Source: DASQFQ01 sp963802905 (GTDB taxonomy: Bacteria; Actinomycetota; Thermoleophilia; Solirubrobacterales; Solirubrobacteraceae). From it: a stretch of DNA of 64,000 nucleotides. Positions 44,187-55,447 of the stretch are shown here, piece by piece. Each line of letters starts with the position of its first letter. Position 1 is the first letter of the stretch. The notes beneath the pieces are model-generated. The model ran no database searches. It was not told the origin of the DNA and saw only the letters and a program-made list of their open reading frames with translations. The position numbers and the translations under genes were made by a program. Location of the stretch: the NCBI GenBank assembly GCA_963802905.1, contig CAWDKH010000024.1:4701-68700 (forward strand), in the 5' to 3' direction.

Positions 44187-47100
44187 GTGGACGAACGGAA
44201 TCGTTCCGACGTGTCGGGCTGGGCCGGACTCGAGCGGATAGCCCTCAGCACAGCGGGCGTTTTGACTGCTGCCTTCGGGGTGGCGGTGCTGCTCGGCGGC
44301 ACCTCGTCGGTCCCCGTCCTGCGCGACATCCACCAGGCGTGGCCGTCCGTGAGCCCCGCGCTCGCGCTGTGGCTGCTCGTCTCGGGCATCGCGCTCGTCG
44401 CGCTCGGCTCGAGCCCCGAGGCGCTCGGCTCGTGGACCCGCGACCTGCGCCTGAGCCAGCCGCGCCAGACGCTGGTGCTCGCGCTCGCAGCCCTGGCGAC
44501 CGTGCTCGCCACCTGCGTGGCGGTCGCCCACGGCGACCGCGAGCGCGAGCAGCGCCACGAACGCCAGCTCGCGATCGCCGAGAACGACATGATCCACGCC
44601 ACCGTCGGGCCGATCGACCGGCTCACCGACGTCGCCTCAACCGTGCAGGGACCGCTGTCGGTGCGGCGCTCGCAGTTCGACGCGCTCGCCGCGCGCCTGT
44701 TCGACCAGCGCGCGCTGACCTCGGTCGCCCTCGCCCGCAGCGCCGGCGGCGGCGCGTCGGTGCGCTCCGGCGCCGACGAGGCCCGCGGGCGCCCCCAGCG
44801 CTTCACGATCGTGTTCTCGAGCTCGCACGGCAAGGGCAGCCCGACGCGCGAGGCGGTCGAGCAGTCGGCCGGCCGCGCCGCGCTGCAGGGCGCGATCCGC
44901 TCCGGCGAGACGCGCGCCACCGAGATCCTGCCCGCCGTCGACGGCTCGCCGCAGAGCATCGCCGTCGCCGTGCCCGTCCGCGCCGCCGGTTCCGGCGCGT
45001 CCGGCGCGTTCCTGACCACCTTCTCGGCCGAGGGCGTCCGCGATGCCGTGGCCTCGCACCTACAGGAGGGCACGGGCGTGGCGGTCGTGGAGGGCGACGC
45101 GCCTGCCACCGGCCTCCGCCACCCGCTGCGCAAGCGCGTGCGGCTCGGTGACCGCGTATGGACGGTGGCGGTCGAGCAGCCCGCCGCGCGCCAGGGGCTC
45201 GCGCTCGCCACGCTGTTGGTCGGCGGCCTGCTGACGATCCTGATCGCGGTCGTGGGCTCGCAGTCGCTGCGCCGGGAGCGCGACGCGCTCGGGCTGATCG
45301 CCATCCGCCGCGCCGAGCGCGACCGTGCCGAGCTCGCAAGGCTCGAGGCCGAGCAGCGCTCGCGCGTGCTCGCCGAGACCTCCACTGACCTGATCTGCGT
45401 GCTCGAGCCCGACGGCGCGGTGCGCTACGCCTCCCCCGCCTGCCGCGACCTGCTGGGGCTCGAGCCCGAGCAGCTCCTCGGCCGGGCGTTCACCGACCTC
45501 GTGCACGAGGACGACGCGGCCGGCGTCGCGGTCCTGCTCGGCGGTCGCGAGGGGGCGCCCGTCTCGATCACGCACCGCATGCGCCGCGCACAGGGCACGG
45601 TGTGGGTGGAGACGCGCCTGCGCGTCGTGCGCGATCCCGCGACCGGCGCCGTCGTCGAGAGCCACGCGACCGTCCGCGACGTCGCCGAGCGCATGCAGTC
45701 CCAGGCCGCGCTGGCCGAGGCCGAGGAGCGCTTCCGCTCCGCCTTCGAGGAGGCGCCGATCGGGATGGCGCTGACCTCGCCCGACTTCCGCTTCCTGCGG
45801 GTCAACCGCGCGCTGTGCGAGATCACCGGCTACACACCCGCGCAGCTCGAGGGCCTGCCGGTGGCCTCGATCACCCACCCCGACGACCTCAAGGCCGACT
45901 GGGAGGCGCGCGGGGCGATGCTCGAGGGCGAGCTCTCCGGCCACCGCGCCGAGCGCCGGTACCTGCACGCCTCCGGCAGCGCGGTGTGGGTGGCGATCAA
46001 CTCGACGCTGGTGCGCGACGCCGACGGCAAGCCGCTGCACTTCCTCTCGCAGATGCAGGACGTCACCGAGCGCCGCCGCCACGAGGCCGAGCTGCGCCAC
46101 ATGGCCGACCACGACCCGCTCACCGGCCTGCTCAACCGCCGCTCGTTCGAGCGCGAGCTCGAGCGCCACGTCTCCTACGTCGAGCGCTACGGCCCGAAGG
46201 GCGCGGCGATCGTGCTCGACCTCGACCACTTCAAGACGATCAACGACACGCTCGGCCACTCGGCCGGCGACGAGCTGATCGTGCGCGTCGCCCACGCGCT
46301 GCGCAGCCGCCTGCGCGAGTCCGACGTGCTCGCCCGCCTCGGCGGCGACGAGTTCGCGATCCTGCTCCCCGAGGCCACGCCGGAGGAGGCCGACGCGGTC
46401 GCCGCCGCCGTGCTCGACTCGGTGCGCACGCTTGCCGTCCCGACCGCCACGGGCCGCACGCGCACGGTCACCGCGAGCCTCGGCATCGCGCTGTTCGACA
46501 GCAGCGAGCGGATCACCGGCGAGGACGTGCTCGTCAACGCCGACCTCGCGATGTACGACGCCAAGGAGTCCGGGCGCGACCAGCTCGCCGCCTACGACGC
46601 TCCGGAGCGCCCCGAGACGCGGATCGAGGCGCGCATCTCGTGGGCGGACATGATCCGCGACGCGCTCGCCGAGGACCGCTTCGTCCTGCACGCGCAGCCG
46701 ATCATCGACCTCGCGAGCGGCGAGGCGACCCAGTACGAGCTGCTGCTGCGGATGCGCGGCCCCGACGGCGAGCTGATCGGCCCGTCCGCGTTCCTCCCCG
46801 TGGCCGAGCGCTTCGACCTGATGGCGGCGATCGACCGCTGGGTGGTGGCGCGCGCGATCCGCATGGTCGGCACCGAGCTGCGCGCCGGCCGCCGCCTGGT
46901 CGTCGAGGTCAACATCTCCGGCCGCTCCGCCGGAGACCCGGAGCTGCTCGAGCTGATCGAGCACGAGCTCCAGGCCAACGAGGTCTGCCCGAGCCAGATC
47001 ATCTTCGAGATCACCGAGACGATCGCGGTCTCCAACATCCCGCGCGCCCAGCACTTCGCGGCCCGCCTCGCCGACCTCGGCTGCCGCTTCGCGCTCGACG

Positions 47101-47399
47101 ACTTCGGCGCCGGCTTCGGCTCCTTCTACTACCTCAAGCACCTACCGTTCGACTACCTCAAGATCGACGGCGAGTTCGTGCGCCACTCGGCCGCCGACCC
47201 GACCGACCAGCTCGTCATCCAGGCGGTCGTCGACATCGCGCGCGGCCTCGGCAAGCGCACGGTCGCCGAGCACGTCGGCGACAGCGAGACGGCCGAGCTG
47301 CTGCGGCGCATGGGCGTCGACCACGCCCAGGGCTTCCACCTCGGCGAGCCGGCCCCGCTGGGCGACTGGCTGCCCGAGGCCGAGGTCGCGCTGACGTAG
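44187..47399 (+). CDS. Membrane PAS-PAS-GGDEF-EAL c-di-GMP signalling protein
   Basis: 1070 residues from GTG (a TTG 39 nt upstream is in frame). Three membrane helices lie in the first ~125 residues, an extracellular sensor of about 220 residues follows, then a further helix (ALATLLVGGLLTILIAVVGS). Two PAS domains precede GGDEF (ARLGGDEFAILLPE, with inhibitory site RESD). EAL residues are complete: YELLLRM, VEVNISG, FEITETI, ALDDFGAG, LKIDGEF. Both synthesis and hydrolysis of c-di-GMP look possible. The signal is unknown. Confidence 0.92.
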   Translation: MDERNRSDVSGWAGLERIALSTAGVLTAAFGVAVLLGGTSSVPVLRDIHQAWPSVSPALALWLLVSGIALVALGSSPEALGSWTRDLRLSQPRQTLVLALAALATVLATCVAVAHGDREREQRHERQLAIAENDMIHATVGPIDRLTDVASTVQGPLSVRRSQFDALAARLFDQRALTSVALARSAGGGASVRSGADEARGRPQRFTIVFSSSHGKGSPTREAVEQSAGRAALQGAIRSGETRATEILPAVDGSPQSIAVAVPVRAAGSGASGAFLTTFSAEGVRDAVASHLQEGTGVAVVEGDAPATGLRHPLRKRVRLGDRVWTVAVEQPAARQGLALATLLVGGLLTILIAVVGSQSLRRERDALGLIAIRRAERDRAELARLEAEQRSRVLAETSTDLICVLEPDGAVRYASPACRDLLGLEPEQLLGRAFTDLVHEDDAAGVAVLLGGREGAPVSITHRMRRAQGTVWVETRLRVVRDPATGAVVESHATVRDVAERMQSQAALAEAEERFRSAFEEAPIGMALTSPDFRFLRVNRALCEITGYTPAQLEGLPVASITHPDDLKADWEARGAMLEGELSGHRAERRYLHASGSAVWVAINSTLVRDADGKPLHFLSQMQDVTERRRHEAELRHMADHDPLTGLLNRRSFERELERHVSYVERYGPKGAAIVLDLDHFKTINDTLGHSAGDELIVRVAHALRSRLRESDVLARLGGDEFAILLPEATPEEADAVAAAVLDSVRTLAVPTATGRTRTVTASLGIALFDSSERITGEDVLVNADLAMYDAKESGRDQLAAYDAPERPETRIEARISWADMIRDALAEDRFVLHAQPIIDLASGEATQYELLLRMRGPDGELIGPSAFLPVAERFDLMAAIDRWVVARAIRMVGTELRAGRRLVVEVNISGRSAGDPELLELIEHELQANEVCPSQIIFEITETIAVSNIPRAQHFAARLADLGCRFALDDFGAGFGSFYYLKHLPFDYLKIDGEFVRHSAADPTDQLVIQAVVDIARGLGKRTVAEHVGDSETAELLRRMGVDHAQGFHLGEPAPLGDWLPEAEVALT

Positions 47400-47421
47400 G
47401 CGGGTTCGACCGCCGCGACGG

Positions 47422-47520
47422 CACGAGTGTCGGCTCAGGGTCGCTATGCGACCTCGAGACGACATTCGTGGGCGCGGGGCGGTTCCAACCCGACCCCTAC
47501 CCGGCCGCCGTTGACGTTCG
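47422..47520 (+). repeat. Structured intergenic element, copy 1
   Basis: An outer stem pairs 47422-47432 with 47460-47470 (11 bp, one G-U). An inner hairpin, GGTCGC-TAT-GCGACC, sits at 47439-47453. After 16 nt comes a 34-nt tail (47487-47520) that matches 59466-59499 at 31 of 34 positions. It lies between the GGDEF-EAL stop and dtd. See copy 2 at 59395-59499. Confidence 0.6.
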
Positions 47521-47528
47521 CCCAGCCC

Positions 47529-47534
47529 TACTCT
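47529..47534 (+). promoter_or_regulatory. Putative leaderless promoter of dtd
   Basis: TACTCT ends 7 nt before the dtd ATG; TTGACG lies 12 nt upstream of it in the tail of the structured element, too close for a standard -35. Confidence 0.4.
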
Positions 47535-47541
47535 CCGCCCC

Positions 47542-47958
<417 letters not shown>

Positions 47959-47959
47959 G

Positions 47960-47965
47960 TACCCT
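47960..47965 (+). promoter_or_regulatory. Putative leaderless promoter
   Basis: TACCCT ends 9 nt before the ATG at 47975, directly after the dtd stop. Confidence 0.35.
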
Positions 47966-47974
47966 CCGCCGCCG

Positions 47975-48634
47975 ATGCCGCCTGAAGACCGCTTCGTCAT
48001 CCGCTTCGCCGCCGAGCCGCCCCAGGACGGGCTGCCGTCCGGCCGCTGGGCCGACACACTGACCGCCGAGTTCCTTGAAGCCTGCCTGCGGATCGACTCC
48101 GACGGCGAGGATCTCGGGGAGGCCGGCGTGCCGAACTGGTACCCCGACCGCACCTGGAACGGCCGCACTTACATCCCGGTGACCGCGCGCACCACGACGA
48201 ACCTGGAGGTATTCGGCTACGTCTCCTTCCTCCCCGGCGACCCCGACGGGAGCGGCGACGAGCAGGAGCCGAGCGACTTCGCGGCCAGCGCCGACTTCAC
48301 CGACGAGCTCGCCGAGACCCATCCGGAATGGCGGATGGACCTCTGCGACGAGGTCATCGGCACCTGGCGCGGCGAGTCCGGGAATCAGGCCGACATGACG
48401 CTCGTGTGGGGCGTCCCGCAGATCCGCGGCGGCGTCATCGCGACCGCCGAGCTCGCCGAGCTGTGCGTCGACCAGTGCCTGCTGGTCGAGGACCGCTTCA
48501 CGCTGATCGCGCCCGACGACTACCGCAAGGACTTCCTCGACATCAAGCTGTTCAACGTCCGCGGCGAAGAGCTGGCCAGCGAGTCGCTCTACGCCGAGGA
48601 CGGTGAAGACGACGAGGACGAGGACGAGAGTTAG
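47975..48634 (+). CDS. Acidic hypothetical protein
   Basis: 219 residues, beginning MPPEDRFVIRFAAEPPQDGL. No signal or membrane segment. Several beta strands (YIPVTARTTTNLEVFGYVSF) and three Cys (LCDEV, LCVDQC) are seen. The end is strongly acidic (EDGEDDEDEDES). No family recognised. Its stop nearly meets the convergent clpP stop, overlapping by 4 bp. Confidence 0.65.
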   Translation: MPPEDRFVIRFAAEPPQDGLPSGRWADTLTAEFLEACLRIDSDGEDLGEAGVPNWYPDRTWNGRTYIPVTARTTTNLEVFGYVSFLPGDPDGSGDEQEPSDFAASADFTDELAETHPEWRMDLCDEVIGTWRGESGNQADMTLVWGVPQIRGGVIATAELAELCVDQCLLVEDRFTLIAPDDYRKDFLDIKLFNVRGEELASESLYAEDGEDDEDEDES

Positions 48635-49245
48635 CGGCCGTTGCCGTTCCCGTTCCCGTTGCCGTTGCGGGACGCGCAGACGCGGTCGATCAGCCCGTAC
48701 TCGGCCGCCTGGTCGGGCGTGAAGAAGCGATCGCGCTCGAGCGCGTCGGAGATCTCCTCGCGCGACTTGCCGGTGTGCTCGGCGTAGATCTCCTCCATCC
48801 GGCGCCGCAGCCCGATCGCCTCCTCGGCGTGGATCTTGATGTCGGTCGCCTGGCCCTGGTAGCCGCCGTGCGGCTGGTGGATCAGGATCCGCGAGTTGGG
48901 GAGCGCCGCGCGCTTGCCCTCGGCGCCGCCGGCCAGGATCAGCGAGCCCATCGACATCGCGATCCCGCAGCACGTCGTCGCGACGTCGGGCTTGATGAAG
49001 CGCATGGTGTCGTAGATCGCGAGGCCGGAGTAGACGACGCCGCCCGGTGAGTTGACGTAGACCTGGATGTCCTTCTCCGGGTCCTCGGCCTCGAGGTGGA
49101 GCAGCTGCGCGACGACGAGGTTGGCGATCTCGTCGTTGATCTCGCCGCCGACGAAGACGACGCGCTCGCGCAGCAGCCGCGAGTAGATGTCGAACGAGCG
49201 CTCGCCACGCGAGTCCTGCTGGACGACCATGGGCACCAGTGGCAT
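48631..49245 (-). CDS. clpP: ATP-dependent Clp protease proteolytic subunit
   Basis: 204 residues. The catalytic triad is clear: Ser in GIAMSMGSLILAGG, His in ILIHQPHGG and Asp in LERDRFFTPDQA. The gene starts at MPLVPMVVQQDSRG, where conservation begins. After the normal end the protein has five Asn-Gly repeats (NGNGNGNGNG), encoded by a simple hexanucleotide run at 48638-48666. The 5' side carries an ArsR-type inverted repeat. No clpX follows. Confidence 0.93.
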   Translation of the reverse strand: MPLVPMVVQQDSRGERSFDIYSRLLRERVVFVGGEINDEIANLVVAQLLHLEAEDPEKDIQVYVNSPGGVVYSGLAIYDTMRFIKPDVATTCCGIAMSMGSLILAGGAEGKRAALPNSRILIHQPHGGYQGQATDIKIHAEEAIGLRRRMEEIYAEHTGKSREEISDALERDRFFTPDQAAEYGLIDRVCASRNGNGNGNGNGR

Positions 49246-49247
49246 GT

Positions 49248-49263
49248 GCAACCTCCAAGTTGC
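49248..49263. promoter_or_regulatory. Operator-like inverted repeat at clpP start
   Basis: GCAAC at 49248-49252 and GTTGC at 49259-49263 with a 6-nt spacer, 2 nt upstream of the clpP ATG. The half-sites match those of the stronger site 41 bp away. Confidence 0.5.
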
Positions 49264-49288
49264 GGGTTGGTGCCAGCGTACTAGATGT

Positions 49289-49304
49289 GCAACCATGTGG
49301 TTGC
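49289..49304. promoter_or_regulatory. ArsR-type operator before the SRPBCC-ArsR pair
   Basis: Inverted repeat with 7-bp arms, GCAACCA TG TGGTTGC, ending 2 nt before the ATG at 49307 and covering an alternative in-frame ATG at 49295. Position and symmetry fit self-repression by the ArsR protein encoded one gene downstream. Confidence 0.6.
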
Positions 49305-49306
49305 TT

Positions 49307-49660
49307 ATGCCATCCGTGACCCGCGAAGTCGTCCTTCCCGTCGAGCCAGAGCGCGCCTGGGAGCTGATCACCGACCCCGACGAGCTCGAGGGCTGGCTCG
49401 GCGACGAGGTCGAGCTCGAGCCCGAGGAGGGCGCCGAGGTCTACGTCCGCTTCGAGGACGGCGAGCAGCGCTGGGGCACGGTCGAGGAGGTCGACCCCGA
49501 GCGGCGGCTGGTGTTCAACTGGGGCGACTCGCGCGTCGAGTGGACGCTCGCGCCCGCCGTCGGCGGCACGCGGCTCGTCGTGGTCGAGCGCAGCCTCGCC
49601 CCCGTCGTCGGCCCGCGCATGGCGGCGCTCTCGGCGCACGCCTCGCTGTGCCTGGCCTGA
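49307..49660 (+). CDS. SRPBCC (START/AHSA1)-family protein
   Basis: 117 residues with the AHSA1-type start TREVVLPVEPERAWELITDP, EGWLGDEVELEPEEGAEVYV, and VEWTLAPAVGGTRLVVVERS. Such ligand-binding proteins are often paired with ArsR regulators, as here; the ArsR start lies 13 bp inside this gene. The ligand is unknown. ATG at 49295 is an alternative start. Confidence 0.8.
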   Translation: MPSVTREVVLPVEPERAWELITDPDELEGWLGDEVELEPEEGAEVYVRFEDGEQRWGTVEEVDPERRLVFNWGDSRVEWTLAPAVGGTRLVVVERSLAPVVGPRMAALSAHASLCLA

Positions 49661-49977
49661 GCGAGCCCGAGCTCGGCGCGCTCTTCGCCGCGCTCGCCGA
49701 CCCCACGCGCCGCCAGGTGATCCGCTCGCTCGCCGGTGAGCGGGCCGTCACCGCCTCCGGCCTCGCCGGCGAGCTGCCGATGAGCCGCCAGGCGATCGCC
49801 AAGCATCTCTCCGCGCTCGAGCGCGCCGGCCTCGTCAGCCCCCGCCGCGAGGGGCGTGAGACCCGCTACCGCCTGACCCCGGAGCCGCTCGGCGGCGCGA
49901 TCGCCTGGATGGAAGAGGTCGGCGCGCGCTGGGACCGCTCGCTCGCGAAGCTCAGCGAGCGGGCGCGGCAAGCCTGA
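49648..49977 (+). CDS. ArsR-family winged-helix transcriptional regulator
   Basis: 109 residues from GTG. Helix-turn-helix: ALADPTRRQVIRSLAGERAV, then LAGELPMSRQAIAKHLSALE, then wing RREGRETRYRLTPEPLG. No cysteine metal site is visible, so it belongs to the SRPBCC-associated, non-metal group. Probably controls its own operon and perhaps clpP through the GCAACC sites. Confidence 0.85.
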   Translation: MPGLSEPELGALFAALADPTRRQVIRSLAGERAVTASGLAGELPMSRQAIAKHLSALERAGLVSPRREGRETRYRLTPEPLGGAIAWMEEVGARWDRSLAKLSERARQA

Positions 49978-50378
49978 CGACGCGGCCGCCGACGAGCTCG
50001 GCGAGCGCCGCCGGCTCGATCGGGAAGACCGCGTGCGGCGTGCCCGCCGCCGCCCACACGACCTCGTAGCCGAGCAGGTCCTCGTCGACGATCGTGCGCA
50101 GCGGCGCCGGATGCCCGAGCGGCGGCACCCCGCCGATCGAGAAGCCGGTGGCGGCGCGCGCGAAGTCGGCGTCCGCGCGCGACACGGCGGCGCCGAACTC
50201 TGCCTCCAGCACCGCCTCGTCGGCGCGGTTGGCGCCCGACACCAGCGCCAGCACCGCCTCGTCGCCGCAGCGGAACACGAGCGACTTCACGATCGCGCCG
50301 ACCTCGACCCCGACCGCCGCGGCGGCCTCCGGCGCGGTGCGCGCGGAGTCGGGCAGCACGCGCGCGCTCGACCTCCAC
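49952..50378 (-). CDS. YbaK/EbsC-type aminoacyl-tRNA deacylase (frameshifted near N terminus)
   Basis: The main frame (GTG at 50359, 135 residues) has the family core: IVKSLVFRCGDEAVLALVSG, TGFSIGGVPPLGHP and HAVFPIEPAALAEL. The expected N-terminal helix (RARGVEVERA) is in a different frame immediately upstream, joined near 50358. Removing one G from the CGCGCGCGTG run restores a continuous product. The upstream start is then unclear. Relatives edit mischarged Cys, Pro or Ala tRNAs. Confidence 0.7.
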
Positions 50379-50423
50379 GCCGCGGGCGCGCAGCGCTAGC
50401 GTGAAGCGGTCGACCGCGCTCGC

Positions 50424-52572
<2,149 letters not shown>

Positions 52573-52576
<4 letters not shown>

Positions 52577-53533
52577 GACAGTCGCACCCGCGGGTCGAGG
52601 ACGGAGTAGAGGACGTCGACGAGCAGGTTGCAGAGGCAGACCGCCAGCGCCAGGAAGAGCGTCGCGCCCTGGACGGTGATGATGTCGCCGCGCTGGATCG
52701 CGTCGAAGGTGAGGCGCCCGATGCCGGGGATGTTGAACACGGTCTCGGTGAGGATCGCGCCGCCGACGAGGATGCCGATGTCGAGGCCGAGCACGGTGAC
52801 GATCGGCGTCAGCGCGGAGCGCGCGCCGTGGCGGAAGATCACGCGGCGCTCGGACAGGCCCTTGGCGCGCGCCGTGCGGATGTAGTCCTCGCCCATCACC
52901 TCGAGCAGGTTGGCGCGGAACAATCGGGCGTAGATCGCCGCGAACGCGGTCGCCAGCACGAACCACGGCATGAGCAGCGACTCGGCCTTCGCGAGGATGG
53001 TTGCCGCCGTCTGGAAGGAGCCGGAGCCCGGGCAGCAGCGGGAAGCGCCCGATGTCGTCGGAGAAGAGGTAGAGGACGACGAGCCCGAGCCAGTAGACCG
53101 GCGCCGAGATGCAGATCAGCGCGAGGGTCATCGAGAAGCGGTCGAGGAACGAGCCGCGCTTGATCGCGGAGATCATGCCGACGGTAAGGCCGATGGCCAG
53201 CCACACGACCACGGCGCCGGCGATCAGGTAGCAGCGTGTTGGGCAGCCGGTCGAGCAGCTGCGCGCGGACGTCGACGTCGTTGCGGTACGAGCGACCGAA
53301 GTCGAAGTGCAGGAAGACGTCCTTCATGTAGTCCAGTACTGCTCGTAGAGGGGCTTGTCGAGCCCGAACGTCTCGCGGATGTTCTGGACGATCTCCGGCT
53401 CGGCCGGCTTGCCGGCACGCAGCAGCGCCGGGTCGGCGCTGGGCATGACGTTGAAGACGATGAACGTGATGCCGCTGACGACCCACAGCAGCAGCAGGGT
53501 CCACAGCAGCCGTCGGGTGATGTAGGCGCCCAT
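52573..53533 (-). pseudogene. Dipeptide ABC transporter permease DppB-like (three frameshifts, probably sequence errors)
   Basis: Frames pieced in order: MGAYITRRLLWTLLLLWVVS to LYEQY (53533-53335), YMKDVFLHFDFGRSYRNDVD to RLPNT (to ~53235), VVWLAIGLTVGMISAIKRGS to FPLLPG (to ~53040), then MPWFVLATAFAAIY to the end, including the EAA-like RTARAKGLSERRVIFRHGAR. Together they give a full-length DppB of about 320 residues. The breaks are a missing C near 53335, an extra C near 53232 and an extra G near 53037. No amino acid decay is seen between them. Confidence 0.75.
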
Positions 53534-53556
53534 GGGTTTCCGGGATCTTACGACCG

Positions 53557-53586
53557 GGCCGGCCCCGCCGCGAGGCGGGGCCGGCC
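53557..53586. terminator. Very stable intercistronic hairpin
   Basis: Perfect 13-bp GC stem (arms 53557-53569 and 53574-53586) with a GCGA tetraloop, between the binding-protein stop and the DppB start, both on the minus strand. A position like this often lets the binding protein be made in excess of the permease. Confidence 0.6.
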
Positions 53587-53613
53587 GGTGTCGTCAGTTC
53601 GCGTTCCTCGTTC

Positions 53614-55393
53614 CTACTTCAGCGAGGTGAACGCGAAGTCGAACGAGTTGATAGTACGCGTTGCCGACCGCCGTTCACGTCCTTCGAGTGGATCAGGTTC
53701 GTGTTGTCCCAGACGAACGGGACAGCCGGCGCCTGCTCGGTGATCATCTTGTCGATCTCACCCCAGGCCTGGTAGCGCTCCTTGCCCTCGAGCAGGCGCG
53801 GCGTCGTCCATGGCCTTGTCGATCTTCGGATCGTCGAGCTGGGCGCAGGTTGTTGTTGCCGCCGCTCAGGTTGATGTTCGAGCCCTTGAACGTCGGCTCG
53901 AGCATCGACTGCGGGTCGTTGAAGTCCTTGAACCAACCCGCGGCGCCGCAGACCGCGACCTTCTTGGCCGGCTGCTGGCACCACTCGCGTGTAGACCGCG
54001 TCCTGCGGCACCGTGCGGAAGCGGACCTTGAAGCCGAGCTTCTCGAGCTGGGCCTTGGCGACCTCGGCCTGGGCCTTGCCCGGGTCGACGTTCGCGCCGA
54101 CCATCAGCAGCTCCTCGTTGCCGTCGTACTTGCCGGACGAGTAGCCGGCGGCCTTCATGTACTTCTCGGCGACGCGCCATGTCGCCCTTCGGGTTGGCGA
54201 GGAAGTCGAATCCGGGGCCCTTCTCGCCGCCGGCCTCCTCGAACCCGCTGATGCCCGGCGGGATGAAGTGCGTCGCGATCGGCTCCCACGAACTAGCCGC
54301 CGCGCGCCTTGCGGGCCGCGTCACGATCGTACGCCGCGAGTGATCGCCTTGCGGACGTTGATGTCGTCCAGCGGCTTGATCGTCGTGTTCAGCGGGAACT
54401 AGCGGTAGCCACCGCCCGGGGCGCGTGACGAGCTGGTCCTTCTGGCGCTGCACGACCCGCTTGAGCACCTGCGCCGGCGGGATCGGCGTCGAGCACCAGG
54501 TGCTGGCCCTGGAGCACCTGGCGGCCGGCGACGTTGGCGTCGGTCGCGTTGGTGCGAGATCAGGATCTCGTCCAGGTACGCGGGACGGAAGTCCGAGTCC
54601 TTGTCCCAGTTGGGGTTGCGGACGAGGTGGATCGACTTGCCGGCTTGTAGCCGATGACCTTGCCCTGGGCGTCGTTCTCGACCATGTACGGGCCGCGAGG
54701 AGACGACGTTCTCGTTGTACGTCGACGGCGACTCGCCTTGTCGAACTTCTCCGCGTACTCCTTCGGGACCGGCATGGTGATCGGCATCACGAGGGCCGCC
54801 GCGAACCCGACGCCCTGCGCCTTGGTGAGCTTGAACGTGATCTTGTACGGATCGGTCTCGTCGACCTGGATCCCCGAGATCTCCTTGACCGGCGCCGCGG
54901 ACTTCTTCGGGCGCCCTCGATGAAGTTGAAGTAGGTCGTGTACTGGTTCGGAACGTTCTTCGTGAACGCCCGCTCGAACGCGTACTTGACGTCCTTGGCC
55001 TGGATCTCGCGGTTGACCGGAGGCCCGAACTTGACGCCCTTCTTGAGCGTCACCGTGACGGTCTTCTTGTCGTCGGAGATCTCGCGGGTCGCCCTCAGCG
55101 AGGTCGGGCTGCGCCTCTTTCTCGCCCGGCTTGAACGAGTAGAGCGGCCTCTGCGTGACGTAGACCACCTCGTAGCCGGCCGTGTAGTAGGTCTGGCCCG
55201 GGTCGAGGAAGTCGACGTCGGAGGCGCCGAGCTGTTCGAGCTTGCCGCCCTTCTTGCCCTCGGTGGGTGAACCGTTGCTTGCCTTACCGGAGCTGCCGCT
55301 GTCACTCGCGTCGTCCCCGCCACAGGCGACGACGAAGAGGGTGAGGGCGACCAGCGCCAGGGCGGCGACGAGCCGCAGTGGAGACCTAATCAT
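53614..55393 (-). pseudogene. Peptide ABC transporter substrate-binding lipoprotein (about a dozen frameshifts, probably sequence errors)
   Basis: The start MIRSPLRLVAALALVALTLF and lipobox FVVACGG mark an SBP family 5 lipoprotein. Pieces in all three frames join into a typical binding protein: DFLDPGQTYYTAGYEVVYVT, ISDDKKTVTVTLKKGVKFGP, AKDVKYAFERAFTKNVPNQY, IQVDETDPYKITFKL, EPIATHFIPPGISG, MITEQAPAVPFVWDNTN. The stop is at 53614-53616. At least nine of the breaks are one base inserted between two C or two G. Expected length about 588 residues. It feeds the DppBCDF complex. Confidence 0.78.
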
Positions 55394-55447
55394 GCAGAGG
55401 TCCTTTCAGGGTTGATCCCATGAGATTGGTGCTTGACTTGAGTTGGA

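Noticed and set aside
45060..47141. 693-codon frame antisense to the GGDEF-EAL gene
   Set aside because: No domain, composition typical of the GC shadow.
47487..47520. Conserved 34-nt tail as an integron attC or CRISPR repeat
   Set aside because: Core bases do not fit the GTTRRRY attC pattern, there is no integrase, and only two copies 12 kb apart exist without spacers.
47511..47534. TTGACG plus TACTCT as a standard sigma-70 promoter for dtd
   Set aside because: The spacing is only 12 nt, and the second TTGACG copy at 59.49 kb has no downstream gene on that strand.
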